Source: Salidesulfovibrio onnuriiensis (GTDB lineage Bacteria; Desulfobacterota; Desulfovibrionia; Desulfovibrionales; Desulfovibrionaceae). Taken from it: 64,000 bases of DNA. A program made the position numbers and the translations under genes. Positions 20,513 through 28,664 of the stretch are shown one piece after another. Each line of letters begins with the position of its first letter. The stretch's first letter is position 1. The notes below the pieces were generated by a model. That model had not been told where the DNA came from. It saw only the letters and a list, made by a program, of their open reading frames with translations, and searched no databases. The stretch is taken from NCBI RefSeq assembly GCF_008001235.1, contig NZ_CP040751.1, positions 3,413,501-3,477,500 on the forward strand. Direction: 5' to 3'.

Positions 20513-21553
20513 ATGAAACGAATAGCAATCTGCTGTGACGGCACGTGGAACTCGCCGGACGAAACCGCGGACGGCGTGAATCTGGCCACAAACGTGGTCA
20601 AGCTGGCCGAGGCGGTCAAGAAGACCGGCAAGGACAAGGTCCGCCAGTCCATGTATTACGATCCGGGCGTGGGTTCGGGCGGAAGCTGGCTGAAGCGTTG
20701 CTTTGACGGCGCAACCGGAACCGGCATCTCCAGGAACATCAAGGAGGCCTACACCTACCTCATCAATACGTACAAAACGGGCGACGAACTCTTTCTGTTC
20801 GGCTTCAGCCGCGGGGCCTACACCGTGCGCAGCCTGGCCGGGCTGATCCGCAACAGCGGCCTGCTTCGTCCGGACACCGCGCACATGACGGACAAGGCCT
20901 ACGATCTCTACCGGTCCGGCAGCAAGTCCGCCCATCCCAAATCCAAGGAAGCGACCCTCTTCCGGCGCACCTATGCGCTTTCGGACATCGTTCCCATCAA
21001 GTTCATCGGGGTCTGGGACACAGTGGGTTCACTGGGCAACCCGCTCTTCCTGGGCAGCTACCTCAGCCGCATGAACCGATTCCACGACACGGGACTGAGC
21101 TCCACCATAGAAAACGCGTACCAGGCGCTGGCCATCGACGAAAAACGCAAGCTCTTCGAGGCGACCCTCTGGCATCAGAAGCCGGGCATGGCGAATCAGG
21201 TGCTGGAGCAGGTCTGGTTCAAGGGGGTGCACTCCAACGTGGGCGGCGGCTATCCGCGCACCGGCCTTTCGGATATCGCCCTGCAATGGCTGGCGGACAA
21301 GGCGGCCAAGCACGGCCTGGACCTCAAGCCCATCAGCACCTCTCCCGCGCCCGACGAGGAACGGGAAGAATCCTGGAACGGCATGTACAAGGCCTTCAAG
21401 CCCTTCTACCGCCCCATGGGCAAGACATACAGCCAGGGAGCGACCAACGAGGCCATCCACCAGACCGTGGCCGACCTGTACAAGGCCGGCTACCGTCCCA
21501 AGAATCTCGTGGAATACATGGAAGCAAAGACAAAACCGAAGATCGTGAAGTAG
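20513..21553 (+). CDS. DUF2235 family alpha/beta hydrolase
   Basis: Putative serine hydrolase. The 346-residue protein begins KRIAICCDGTWNSP and has the nucleophile elbow GFSRGA with Ser99; both are hallmarks of DUF2235. Members include phospholipase effectors of type VI secretion systems, but no secretion genes are visible here, so a housekeeping or defence role is equally possible. It has no signal peptide. GGAGGT lies just before the ATG. The upstream 100 bases are much more AT-rich than the surroundings. It stands alone between two terminators, which fits a separately acquired gene. Confidence 0.8.
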   Translation: MKRIAICCDGTWNSPDETADGVNLATNVVKLAEAVKKTGKDKVRQSMYYDPGVGSGGSWLKRCFDGATGTGISRNIKEAYTYLINTYKTGDELFLFGFSRGAYTVRSLAGLIRNSGLLRPDTAHMTDKAYDLYRSGSKSAHPKSKEATLFRRTYALSDIVPIKFIGVWDTVGSLGNPLFLGSYLSRMNRFHDTGLSSTIENAYQALAIDEKRKLFEATLWHQKPGMANQVLEQVWFKGVHSNVGGGYPRTGLSDIALQWLADKAAKHGLDLKPISTSPAPDEEREESWNGMYKAFKPFYRPMGKTYSQGATNEAIHQTVADLYKAGYRPKNLVEYMEAKTKPKIVK

Positions 21554-21586
21554 AACATTGGAAAAGTGTTTTCCTTCCCGGAAACG

Positions 21587-21613
21587 AAAAGGGAGCCGTT
21601 CGGCTCCCTTTTT
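21587..21613. terminator. Bidirectional terminator between the DUF2235 gene and fmdB
   Basis: AAGGGAGCCG pairs with CGGCTCCCTT across a two-base loop, with T runs on both sides. It serves two convergent genes. Confidence 0.85.
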
Positions 21614-21646
21614 CCGTCTGCCCGACCGGGCAGCACGTTAAAATCC

Positions 21647-21865
21647 TCATCCGCCTCCGGCGCTGCCGCAACCGCCGCCCGGAGGCATGGGCGGTAGCCC
21701 GAAATCGCCTTTGGACGCCCCGCCCGTGCCGGACTTGCACGCGGACATGAGCTTTTCGGTTTTGGGAGAGCCGCACCGGGGACATTCGGGATTCTCACCC
21801 CGGCTGGACACCAGCTCCTCAAACTCCGCACCGCACTCGCGGCACTTGTATTCATAGATGGGCAT
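21647..21865 (-). CDS. FmdB-family zinc-ribbon protein
   Basis: Small protein of unknown function with a FmdB regulatory-type zinc ribbon. It begins MPIYEYKCRECGAEFEEL and has a second CPRCG knuckle, so four cysteines in two CxxC pairs can bind zinc. The C-terminus is glycine/proline-rich (PPMPPGGGCGSAGGG). It is 72 residues, standard length. I placed the start at 21865, where GGAGG precedes the canonical MPIYEY; an open frame continues upstream without family similarity. A second family member begins at 63954. Confidence 0.88.
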   Translation of the reverse strand: MPIYEYKCRECGAEFEELVSSRGENPECPRCGSPKTEKLMSACKSGTGGASKGDFGLPPMPPGGGCGSAGGG

Positions 21866-21916
21866 ATTTAATTCCTCCATGATCCATAGACGACACCCAC
21901 AAAAAGAGGATGAACA

Positions 21917-22011
21917 TTGCACGCCGCTTGTCAAGTGCAAGCAACTTGCACAAGTTGGTACTTTTTTGTGCAAATTAATGCGCAATAATTTGCACACCAA
22001 TTCTATTGGTG
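21917..22011. promoter_or_regulatory. Cluster of dyad elements between fmdB and zraP
   Basis: Three inverted repeats lie in tandem: GTGCAAG-3-CTTGCAC (21935-21951), TGTGCAAATTA-8-TAATTTGCACA (21967-21996) and CACCAAT-3-ATTGGTG (21995-22011). Another TTGCAC lies at 21917. They end about 50 bp before the sigma-54 promoter, where an enhancer for the ZraR-type activator would be expected. The binding protein is not known from sequence. Confidence 0.6.
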
Positions 22012-22056
22012 AACTGCACATATTCTCGTTACATACTGATTTTACAGACTCTTTAT

Positions 22057-22076
22057 TTTTGGCACGCCCCGTGCTT
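22057..22076 (+). promoter_or_regulatory. Sigma-54 promoter of zraP
   Basis: TTGGCACG (-24 element, GG at 22061-22062) and GTGCTT (-12 element, GC at 22073-22074) have the required ten bases between GG and GC. This predicts a start near 22086, 60 bp before the zraP ATG. It matches the sigma-54-type activator encoded downstream. Confidence 0.82.
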
Positions 22077-22145
22077 TAGGTGAACCCGAGTACGCGAACA
22101 GGGACTTTCCCTGGAAGAGTCTCCACCCCGATGGAGGGAAAAGAA

Positions 22146-22628
22146 ATGACCAAGAAGACAATCATCATTCCGGCGCTGAGCATCGTGGCCCTGCTGGCCA
22201 TGGCAGCCATGTCTTTCGCGGGTCCCGGCTACAACCAGGGACGCGGCGGATGCGGATACGCCAATGGTGGGTTTGCCTTCTACGACAACCTGACGCCCGA
22301 AAAGCAAAAAGCCGTGGACGTCATCGTGGATAAATACCGCACCCAGCAGCAGGATCTGCGCGACCAGCTGTGGGCCAAACAGGCCACCCTGGAAGCCATG
22401 ATCAATGGCGGCAACGCGGATGAGGCCAAGATCACCAAACTGATCGGCCAGATGCGCGATATCCGCACCAAGATGGGGGCAAACCGCGACGCCATGCGTG
22501 CGGAACTTGAAAAGGAAACCGGCATTGTCCTGCCGAACCGCGGCTGCGGCCGCGGCGGATTCGGCCCTGGTACCTGCTACGACAATGATGGGCAGGGACG
22601 TGGCCAAGGCAACGGACAACGCTGGTAG
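22146..22628 (+). CDS. zraP: ZraP-like periplasmic zinc-resistance/chaperone protein
   Basis: Periplasmic zinc-binding chaperone of the CpxP/ZraP superfamily. The 160-residue protein has a signal peptide (MTKKTIIIPALSIVALLAMA, cleavage probably near AMSFA-GPG). An LTPEKQKAVDVIVDKYR helical core follows, then long charged helices, and a glycine/cysteine-rich tail (RGCGRGGFGPGTC) that could bind metal. ATG 22146 has GGAGGG seven bases upstream; in-frame starts further up lack a signal-peptide arrangement. It sits directly behind a sigma-54 promoter and ahead of DUF4405 and ZraS/ZraR genes, so it is probably their output. Confidence 0.85.
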   Translation: MTKKTIIIPALSIVALLAMAAMSFAGPGYNQGRGGCGYANGGFAFYDNLTPEKQKAVDVIVDKYRTQQQDLRDQLWAKQATLEAMINGGNADEAKITKLIGQMRDIRTKMGANRDAMRAELEKETGIVLPNRGCGRGGFGPGTCYDNDGQGRGQGNGQRW

Positions 22629-22787
22629 ACAATACGATTTCGTTAACCCGGAAAGCAGGAATGATTCGGGGCGGTCGGGATTGGCTCGATCGTCCCGTTT
22701 CTCCGTAAAAACGGTCCGTTCTATCATTGCGGCGCTTTTCCCGGGCGTGATAACCGGAAGGAAACAAACTTCGACAGGAGCAATCCC

Positions 22788-23612
22788 ATGACCAGGAAGA
22801 TAACCTCCCTGACAAGCCTGCTTTCCTTCATCGTAACGCTCGTCACCAGCGTGGTGCTCTACATCACCCCCCACGGCCGGGTGGCCTACTGGTCGGACTG
22901 GACCTTCTGGGGCCTGTCCAAGACCCAGTGGGGCGACATCCACATCACCGTGGGCCTGCTGTTCCTCCTGGCCTCCCTCTGGCACATCTGGCTGAACTGG
23001 AAGCCCATCACCACCTACATGAAAAACAAGGCCCGCGACCTGGTGGTCTTCACCAGGCCCATGCTGGTCAGCGTGGTCCTGACACTGGCCGTGCTCGTGG
23101 GCACGCTGCTCCACCTGCCGCCCATGCAGCAGGTGCTCGATCTTGCCGAGCACATCAAGGAAGTCCAAACCGCCACCTACGGCAATCCGCCATACGGCCA
23201 CGCCGAGCTGAGCAAGCTCAACAAGTTCTGCTCGTACATGGGCTTTGATGTGGACGCGGCCCTGGCCGCCCTCCGCGAGGCCGGGTACACCGAAAGGCTG
23301 GCCCCGGACACCGTGCTGGTGGAGCTGGCCCACGCCAACGGAGCCACCCCGCAACAGGTCTATATCGTCATGCGCGACGCCCTGGCCGGGAAGGATCCCT
23401 TTGCCGCGCTGCCGGCCAACCCGCCCGAGGGCCTGGGCAAGATGAAGCTGGCGGACATCTGCGCGAATTTCGGCCTGCCCGTGAACGAGGCGTTGCACAA
23501 GCTCACGTCCGGTGGCATGAAGGCCGCTGCGGACATGACTCTCAAGCAGATCGCAGCCGAAAACGGCGTTACCCCCCGCGACATCTACCAGTTGCTCATG
23601 AAAACGGAATAG
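22788..23612 (+). CDS. DUF4405 membrane protein with helical C-terminal domain
   Basis: Function unknown. The N-terminal third has three membrane helices (about 8-28, 51-71, 89-111) with histidines in or near the second (HITVGLL, WHIWLNW), typical of DUF4405 and possibly heme-binding. The remaining 160 residues are soluble, with repeated short helical motifs (KLNKFCSYMGFDVDAALAAL, KLADICANFGLPVNEALHKL) that look like two or three copies of one unit. It lies between zraP and zraS, four bases from the latter, so it is probably part of the same envelope-stress response. Confidence 0.75.
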   Translation: MTRKITSLTSLLSFIVTLVTSVVLYITPHGRVAYWSDWTFWGLSKTQWGDIHITVGLLFLLASLWHIWLNWKPITTYMKNKARDLVVFTRPMLVSVVLTLAVLVGTLLHLPPMQQVLDLAEHIKEVQTATYGNPPYGHAELSKLNKFCSYMGFDVDAALAALREAGYTERLAPDTVLVELAHANGATPQQVYIVMRDALAGKDPFAALPANPPEGLGKMKLADICANFGLPVNEALHKLTSGGMKAAADMTLKQIAAENGVTPRDIYQLLMKTE

Positions 23613-23615
23613 AGA

Positions 23616-25463
23616 ATGGAAATACACTCCCGGAAAGACAGCGAACAAGGCCCGGTCGTCGCCCTGGTGCTCGCCCTCATCGTGCTCGGCGTGGGCAGCC
23701 TGTTCCTGACCTGGAAAAGCATTGCCCGCCAGCGCGCCCTGGTGGAAAACAACCTGTTCCTGTCCGGCGGTTCCATCGCCCGGGGCGTGGAATCCAACCT
23801 CATGCGCATCGTGCGCAGCATGGGCGGCAACCGCGCGGTATTTCCCATGTTTCCCACTCTGTCCCGCGACCTGTTCCAGGAGCTGGCCCAGTCCGACGAT
23901 TTCCTGTTCATCGCCATCTATGATGAAGACGGCGGCGTGCTGGTGACTTCGGAACAAGAGGGAAACACCCCGAAAATAGATTTCAGCCACACCCACGAGA
24001 CCGTGCTCAACTCCGGCCAGACCTGGCACTTCATGAGCACCATCAACAAACGGGAAATCCTGATTTCGGGCCTGCGCCTGCGGCCGGGCATCGCCGCCCT
24101 GGTGGGCGCGAAAGCCACGCCGGCCGCATCCCCGGTCCAGGACAACTTCCAGGGGCCCACCCTGCAGGCGGCTCCCCCGCCGCCGCCCGGAGCGGAGCCT
24201 TCGGAGATGCGCATCCCGCAGGACGCTCCCCAGGCCCAGATGCAGAACAAGGCCTACCTGGTCATCGGTCTCAATGCGGACAAGCACCTGGCCCAGTTCA
24301 AGCAGTACCGCCGCGCGGCCATGCTCCAGACCGGCTACGTGTTCCTGGCCGCAGTGGTGCTCTGGTCCCTGGCCTTCGCCTATCTGCGGCGGCGCGACCA
24401 GGGCAAGCGCCTGGTGCGGCTGGAGCAGTTCCAGAACCGGCTGCTGGACAACATGCCCGACGGGCTGGTCAACCTGAGCCAGGATGGGCAGATCCTGGCC
24501 GCCAACGGATCGGCCAAGAAATTCCTCGCAGATCCCGACGAGGACGCGCCGCAGGAGCTGGTGGGCCGCTATTGGGACGACTTCCCCTTCGGCAGCCCGG
24601 AGGGCGACCACAAAAGCGGCGATTTCGGCTGGCAGCAGCACGACTTTCACGGCCGCCAGCTGGAGATCCTGTCCGTGCCCTTCCCCGAAGGCGATGAGAA
24701 CGCCCCGGAACTGGGCCTGCGCCTCATCCTCCTGCGCGACCGCACCCGCATCCGCAGCCTGGAGGAAGACCTGAACGAGGCGCGCAGGCTGGCCGCCATC
24801 GGTTCGCTGGCCGCGGGCGTGGCCCACGAGGTGCGCAACCCGTTGAGCTCCCTGCGCGGCTTTGCCCAGTTCTTCGCCACCAAGCTCAAGGGCCAGGAGC
24901 CGTTCGAATCCTACGCAACCACCATGGTGCAGGAGTCGGACCGCCTCAACCGAGTGGTCACGGACCTGCTCTACCTGGCGCGCCCACGCGAGCTGGCCCC
25001 CCAGAAGGTGGAGCTGGCCGAGGTGGCGGACACCCTCAAGAAGCTCATGCGCTTCGACATGCAGCACCGCAAGGTGGAGCCGCACTTCGACTTCGAGGCG
25101 CCCTCCATCTGGGCCGACCCGGACGCCTTGCGCCAGGTGCTGCTGAACCTCATCGCCAACAGCCTGGACGCCCTGAGCGAGGACCAGGAAGGCGGCAGCA
25201 TCGAGCTGCTCTCCCGCCCGGACCATGGAGGCGTCTGGGTTTCCGTGCACGACAACGGCACGGGGATGGCCGAGGATATCCGCGCCCAGGCGCTGGAGCC
25301 CTTCTTCACCGGCAAGACCACGGGCACGGGCCTGGGGCTGGCCATCGTGCACAACATCATGCGCGCCCACAAAGGCCAGGTGCACATAGACTCGGACCCG
25401 GGGCAGGGCACGACCATCCGACTGTATTTCCCCAATCCTGCTGAATCCCAAGAACAGGCGTAA
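23616..25463 (+). CDS. zraS: ZraS-like membrane sensor histidine kinase
   Basis: Sensor of a two-component system. It has TM1 (about 13-32), a periplasmic domain of about 200 residues, and TM2 (about 237-256). A PAS-like domain follows, then HisKA with the phosphorylated histidine in GVAHEVRNPL (His404) and HATPase_c with DNGTGM and GTGLGLAI. A proline-rich low-complexity insert (AAPPPPPGAEPS) lies in the periplasmic part. At 615 residues it is longer than Escherichia coli ZraS (about 460). It is directly followed by its regulator. Confidence 0.88.
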   Translation: MEIHSRKDSEQGPVVALVLALIVLGVGSLFLTWKSIARQRALVENNLFLSGGSIARGVESNLMRIVRSMGGNRAVFPMFPTLSRDLFQELAQSDDFLFIAIYDEDGGVLVTSEQEGNTPKIDFSHTHETVLNSGQTWHFMSTINKREILISGLRLRPGIAALVGAKATPAASPVQDNFQGPTLQAAPPPPPGAEPSEMRIPQDAPQAQMQNKAYLVIGLNADKHLAQFKQYRRAAMLQTGYVFLAAVVLWSLAFAYLRRRDQGKRLVRLEQFQNRLLDNMPDGLVNLSQDGQILAANGSAKKFLADPDEDAPQELVGRYWDDFPFGSPEGDHKSGDFGWQQHDFHGRQLEILSVPFPEGDENAPELGLRLILLRDRTRIRSLEEDLNEARRLAAIGSLAAGVAHEVRNPLSSLRGFAQFFATKLKGQEPFESYATTMVQESDRLNRVVTDLLYLARPRELAPQKVELAEVADTLKKLMRFDMQHRKVEPHFDFEAPSIWADPDALRQVLLNLIANSLDALSEDQEGGSIELLSRPDHGGVWVSVHDNGTGMAEDIRAQALEPFFTGKTTGTGLGLAIVHNIMRAHKGQVHIDSDPGQGTTIRLYFPNPAESQEQA

Positions 25464-25467
25464 CCAA

Positions 25468-26871
25468 ATGACAGACAAGACAATTCTCATTGTAGACGAC
25501 GAACCCGGGCACCGAATGATGGTCCGGGCCGTGCTGGAAGACGCGGATTGGCGCGTCATGGAGGCGGACTCCGGTGAAAACGCGCTGGACCTGCTGGCCC
25601 AGGAATCCATGGAAGCGGACCTGGGACTCGCCACGGCCCCGGACGTGGCCCTGGTGGACATGAAGATGCCGGGCATGGACGGCCTGGAACTGCTGCGCGA
25701 GCTGCAGGCCCGCAGGCCCGGCCTGCCCGTGGTGCTGCTCACGGCCTTCGGCAGCGTGGGCTCGGCCGTGGACGCCATGAAAAAGGGCGCCTTCGACTAC
25801 CTGACCAAGCCCGCGGACAACGAGGAGCTCAAGGCCGTGGTCAGCAAGGCGCGCGAATACCGCCTACTGCTTCAGGAGAACGCGCGGCTGCGCGAGGAAG
25901 TGGACGGCGCACACGTGGAATTCATCGGAGCCAGCTCCGGCGTGCAGCACGTGCGCGACCTCATCAATCAGGCCGGTCCCGCCGAGGCGACCGTGCTCAT
26001 CCTCGGGGAATCCGGCACGGGTAAGGAACTGGTGGCCGAAGGCCTGCACCGGGCCAGCAACCGCGCGAACCGGCCGCTCATCAAGGTCAACTGCGCGGCC
26101 CTGCCCGACGATCTCCTGGAATCCGAACTCTTCGGTTATGAAAAGGGAGCCTTCACCGGCGCCATCAAGGACAAGCCCGGCCGCTTCCAGCTGGCCAACG
26201 GCGGCACCCTGTTTCTGGACGAGATAGGGGAGATGCCCGGCGCACTCCAGGCCAAGCTGCTGCGCGCGCTCCAGGAAAAGATCGTGGAGCCCCTGGGCAG
26301 CGTCAAGCCCGTGCACACGGACGTGCGCATCATCGCGGCCACCAACCGGGACCTGAAAAAGGAAGTGGAGGCGGGCCGCTTCCGCGAGGACCTCTTCTAT
26401 CGCCTGGCCGTTCTGGAGATCAGGATTCCGCCGCTGCGCAACCGCCGCGAGGACCTGCCCCTGCTGGTGAGCTTCCTGCTACGCAAGCTGGGCAACAAGA
26501 ACAACAAGGCCATCCGCACCGTGACCCCGGCCTTCCTGGACGCCCTGTCCCACTACGACTGGCCCGGCAACGTGCGCGAACTGGAGAACGTGTTGGAGAG
26601 AGCACTGATCCTTTCGCGCTCGGACGCGCTGAGCCCGGAACTGCTGCCGCCCCAATTCCACGGCGTGGATCCGGACTACCAGGCCCAGGTCGAGGAACAC
26701 GGCATCAACGCCTACAGCCCGGCATCCCTGGAGGAGGCCGAGAAGATGGCCATCATCCGGGCACTGGAGGAAAACGGCGGCCACCGGGAACGCACGGCTG
26801 AAGCCCTGGGCATCAGCAGGCGCACCCTGCAATACAAGCTCAAGAAGTTCGGCCTGACCAGGCGGCAATAG
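25468..26871 (+). CDS. zraR: ZraR-like sigma-54-dependent response regulator
   Basis: NtrC-family activator: receiver domain with phosphoacceptor Asp64 (LVDMKMPG), AAA+ domain with Walker A GESGTGKE (180-187) and the sigma-54 contact loop GAFTGA (227-232), and a C-terminal Fis-type helix-turn-helix (RTAEALGISRRTLQYKL). It is 467 residues, standard. Cognate kinase is the gene just upstream. The sigma-54 promoter before zraP is its most likely target. Confidence 0.92.
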   Translation: MTDKTILIVDDEPGHRMMVRAVLEDADWRVMEADSGENALDLLAQESMEADLGLATAPDVALVDMKMPGMDGLELLRELQARRPGLPVVLLTAFGSVGSAVDAMKKGAFDYLTKPADNEELKAVVSKAREYRLLLQENARLREEVDGAHVEFIGASSGVQHVRDLINQAGPAEATVLILGESGTGKELVAEGLHRASNRANRPLIKVNCAALPDDLLESELFGYEKGAFTGAIKDKPGRFQLANGGTLFLDEIGEMPGALQAKLLRALQEKIVEPLGSVKPVHTDVRIIAATNRDLKKEVEAGRFREDLFYRLAVLEIRIPPLRNRREDLPLLVSFLLRKLGNKNNKAIRTVTPAFLDALSHYDWPGNVRELENVLERALILSRSDALSPELLPPQFHGVDPDYQAQVEEHGINAYSPASLEEAEKMAIIRALEENGGHRERTAEALGISRRTLQYKLKKFGLTRRQ

Positions 26872-26897
26872 TCCATTCGGGGTGAGATACCGAATTT

Positions 26898-26935
26898 GGC
26901 CCGCATGCGGAAAATCGTGTGCGGGCCTGTTTTTT
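26898..26935 (+). terminator. Terminator after zraR
   Basis: GGCCCGCA pairs with TGCGGGCC across a 14-base loop and is followed by TGTTTTTT. Confidence 0.8.
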
Positions 26936-27042
26936 GGCCCGCCAGAGTATAATTTCGGGCCCCGGCGTATAACCGCCTTCCTTTGGATGGTTTTTTTTCG
27001 TATGCTCTGATCCTAAAGCCAAAAATTCCAAGGAATCTACAT

Positions 27043-28107
27043 ATGCCGCACGAAATCCAGCCCGCCGTCAACATCGCCGAAATAGCGCCTGAAGTGCGCG
27101 AACGGGCCAAGGCCCTCATGACCAAGCGCTTCAAGTACATCATGAACCGCGACGACACCTTCAAGGCCCTGGCCCACATGGGCCTGGAGCGGACCATGCT
27201 GGATATGGCCGCGGATCCGGGCGGATTCGTCCCCGGCCCCATCCACGGGACGGACGGCTCGGGCGAACTCCTGGACCCCCTGGACATCCTGCGCAAGGAA
27301 CTCCAGCTCCCTGCCCTGCCCCAGGTCTTCCTGGAACTGCAGCAGGCCATCAACGCCCCGCACACGTCCTCGGACGATCTGGCCAAGATCATCAGCCAGG
27401 ACCCAAGCCTGACCGCCTTCCTGCTGCGCATGGTCAACTCGGCCTTCTACAGCCTGCCCATCCAGATAGACACCATCACCCGGGCCGTCACCGTGGTGGG
27501 AGTGAACCAGCTCACCACCCTGGCCGTGGGCACCTCGGTGCTCAGCCTGTTCAAGGACATCCCGCCCGAGATGATCGACATGGAGCGCTTCTGGATGCAC
27601 TCCATCGGCGTGGGCATCATCGCCCGCAAGCTCTGCCGGCTCACGGGCCAGGGCGACCCGGAGCGCAGCTTCGTGGCCGGGCTGCTGCACGACATCGGCC
27701 AGCTGGTGCTGCTCAAGGCCGTCCCCGAACGCCAGGGCGCGGTCATCAAGCACGGCCGCGCCGAGCAGAAGCTGCTTTTTGAAACGGAAAAGGAGATGCT
27801 GGGATTCGACCACGCCACCCTGGGCGGCATGCTGCTGCGCAAGTGGAATTTCCCCTACGTGCTGGTTTCGGCGGTGCTGGAACACCACCAGCCCAAGCGC
27901 AACCAGAAGGAGGCCGAACCCAAGCTGGTGCATTGCGCCGAAACCATCGCCACGGGCCTGGGCATCGGCTCCAGCGGCGAGTTCTTCACCCAGCCGCCGG
28001 ACAGGGCGGTCTGGGATTCCCTGAGCCTGACCCCGGACAAGCTGGAGAACATGATCCAGGATCTGGACCAGGAACTGGAAGAGGCTTTCAGCATCCTGGT
28101 CGCCTAG
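27043..28107 (+). CDS. HDOD domain protein
   Basis: Probable signalling or regulatory protein. The 354-residue sequence has an N-terminal region of about 80 residues of unknown fold and a complete HDOD domain (about 85-290). Recognisable blocks are LPALPQVFLELQ, AFLLRMVNSAFYSLP, ITRAVTVVGVNQL and FVAGLLHDIGQLVL. HDOD domains resemble HD phosphohydrolases but usually lack the full metal site; a partial HD (LLHDIG) is kept here. I chose ATG 27043 with AAGGAA upstream. It is transcribed alone behind the zraR terminator. Confidence 0.82.
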   Translation: MPHEIQPAVNIAEIAPEVRERAKALMTKRFKYIMNRDDTFKALAHMGLERTMLDMAADPGGFVPGPIHGTDGSGELLDPLDILRKELQLPALPQVFLELQQAINAPHTSSDDLAKIISQDPSLTAFLLRMVNSAFYSLPIQIDTITRAVTVVGVNQLTTLAVGTSVLSLFKDIPPEMIDMERFWMHSIGVGIIARKLCRLTGQGDPERSFVAGLLHDIGQLVLLKAVPERQGAVIKHGRAEQKLLFETEKEMLGFDHATLGGMLLRKWNFPYVLVSAVLEHHQPKRNQKEAEPKLVHCAETIATGLGIGSSGEFFTQPPDRAVWDSLSLTPDKLENMIQDLDQELEEAFSILVA

Positions 28108-28189
28108 CAGGCCGTTCCAGCACGGCCCCGGACCTTTCCGCCCCCCTGCCGCGCCGCTTCCCGAAGGGCCTTTGCCCGGGCGGGCGTGA

Positions 28190-28218
28190 TTGACACCTCC
28201 AGTCAAAGTGCCTATTTC
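28190..28218 (+). promoter_or_regulatory. Sigma-70-type promoter of the NifU-like gene
   Basis: TTGACA (28190-28195) and TATTTC (28213-28218) are 17 bases apart, placing the start about 33 bp before the ATG at 28258. Confidence 0.55.
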
Positions 28219-28257
28219 AGCAGCACGCAAACAATATTATCCCTATGGAGTTGTGCA

Positions 28258-28488
28258 ATGAGTGAAATGCGCGAAAAGGTGGAAGCTGTTCTGGACAAGG
28301 TCCGTCCCATGCTGCAGGCGGACGGCGGCGACGTGGAACTGGTGGAGATCACCGAGAACAACATCGTCAAGGTCCGGCTCCAGGGCGCCTGCAAGGGATG
28401 CCCCATGTCCCAGATGACCCTGAAGAACGGCATCGAGCGCACGGTGCTCAAGCTGCTGCCCGAAGTGAAGGGCGTTGAAGCCGTATAA
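28258..28488 (+). CDS. NifU C-terminal domain-like iron-sulfur scaffold
   Basis: Small iron-sulfur cluster scaffold or carrier (Nfu type). The 76-residue protein shows VRPMLQADGGDVELVEI and the cluster-binding pair in GACKGCPMSQMTL (CxxC). There is no N-terminal IscU-like domain, so it is the stand-alone form. The ATG at 28258 has GGAG seven bases upstream. It has its own promoter, and gltX follows about 175 bases later. Confidence 0.88.
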   Translation: MSEMREKVEAVLDKVRPMLQADGGDVELVEITENNIVKVRLQGACKGCPMSQMTLKNGIERTVLKLLPEVKGVEAV

Positions 28489-28579
28489 ACTCGATAACAG
28501 CATACACTTCATAGAAAGAATCAATACTCAAGGCTGATCAAGAGGTTCGAAGGCGTGGCGCGAAAAGAACCAAACCGGA

Positions 28580-28598
28580 GCGCACTCCCGCAGTGCGC
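28580..28598 (+). other. Hairpin upstream of gltX
   Basis: GCGCACT pairs with AGTGCGC around a CCCGC loop. A T run follows only after about ten bases (near 28611), so it is either a weak terminator for the preceding gene or a leader structure of gltX. Confidence 0.4.
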
Positions 28599-28664
28599 GA
28601 GGATTTGGCCTTTTTGATGCGGTGCCGCAATCGGGCCTTTTTCAACGGCCTCCAGGAGAAAGAC

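Noticed and set aside
21955..21973. Second sigma-54-like element TTGGTAC...TGTGCA
   Set aside because: The GG to GC distance is 11 instead of 10, unlike the exact match at 22061-22074.
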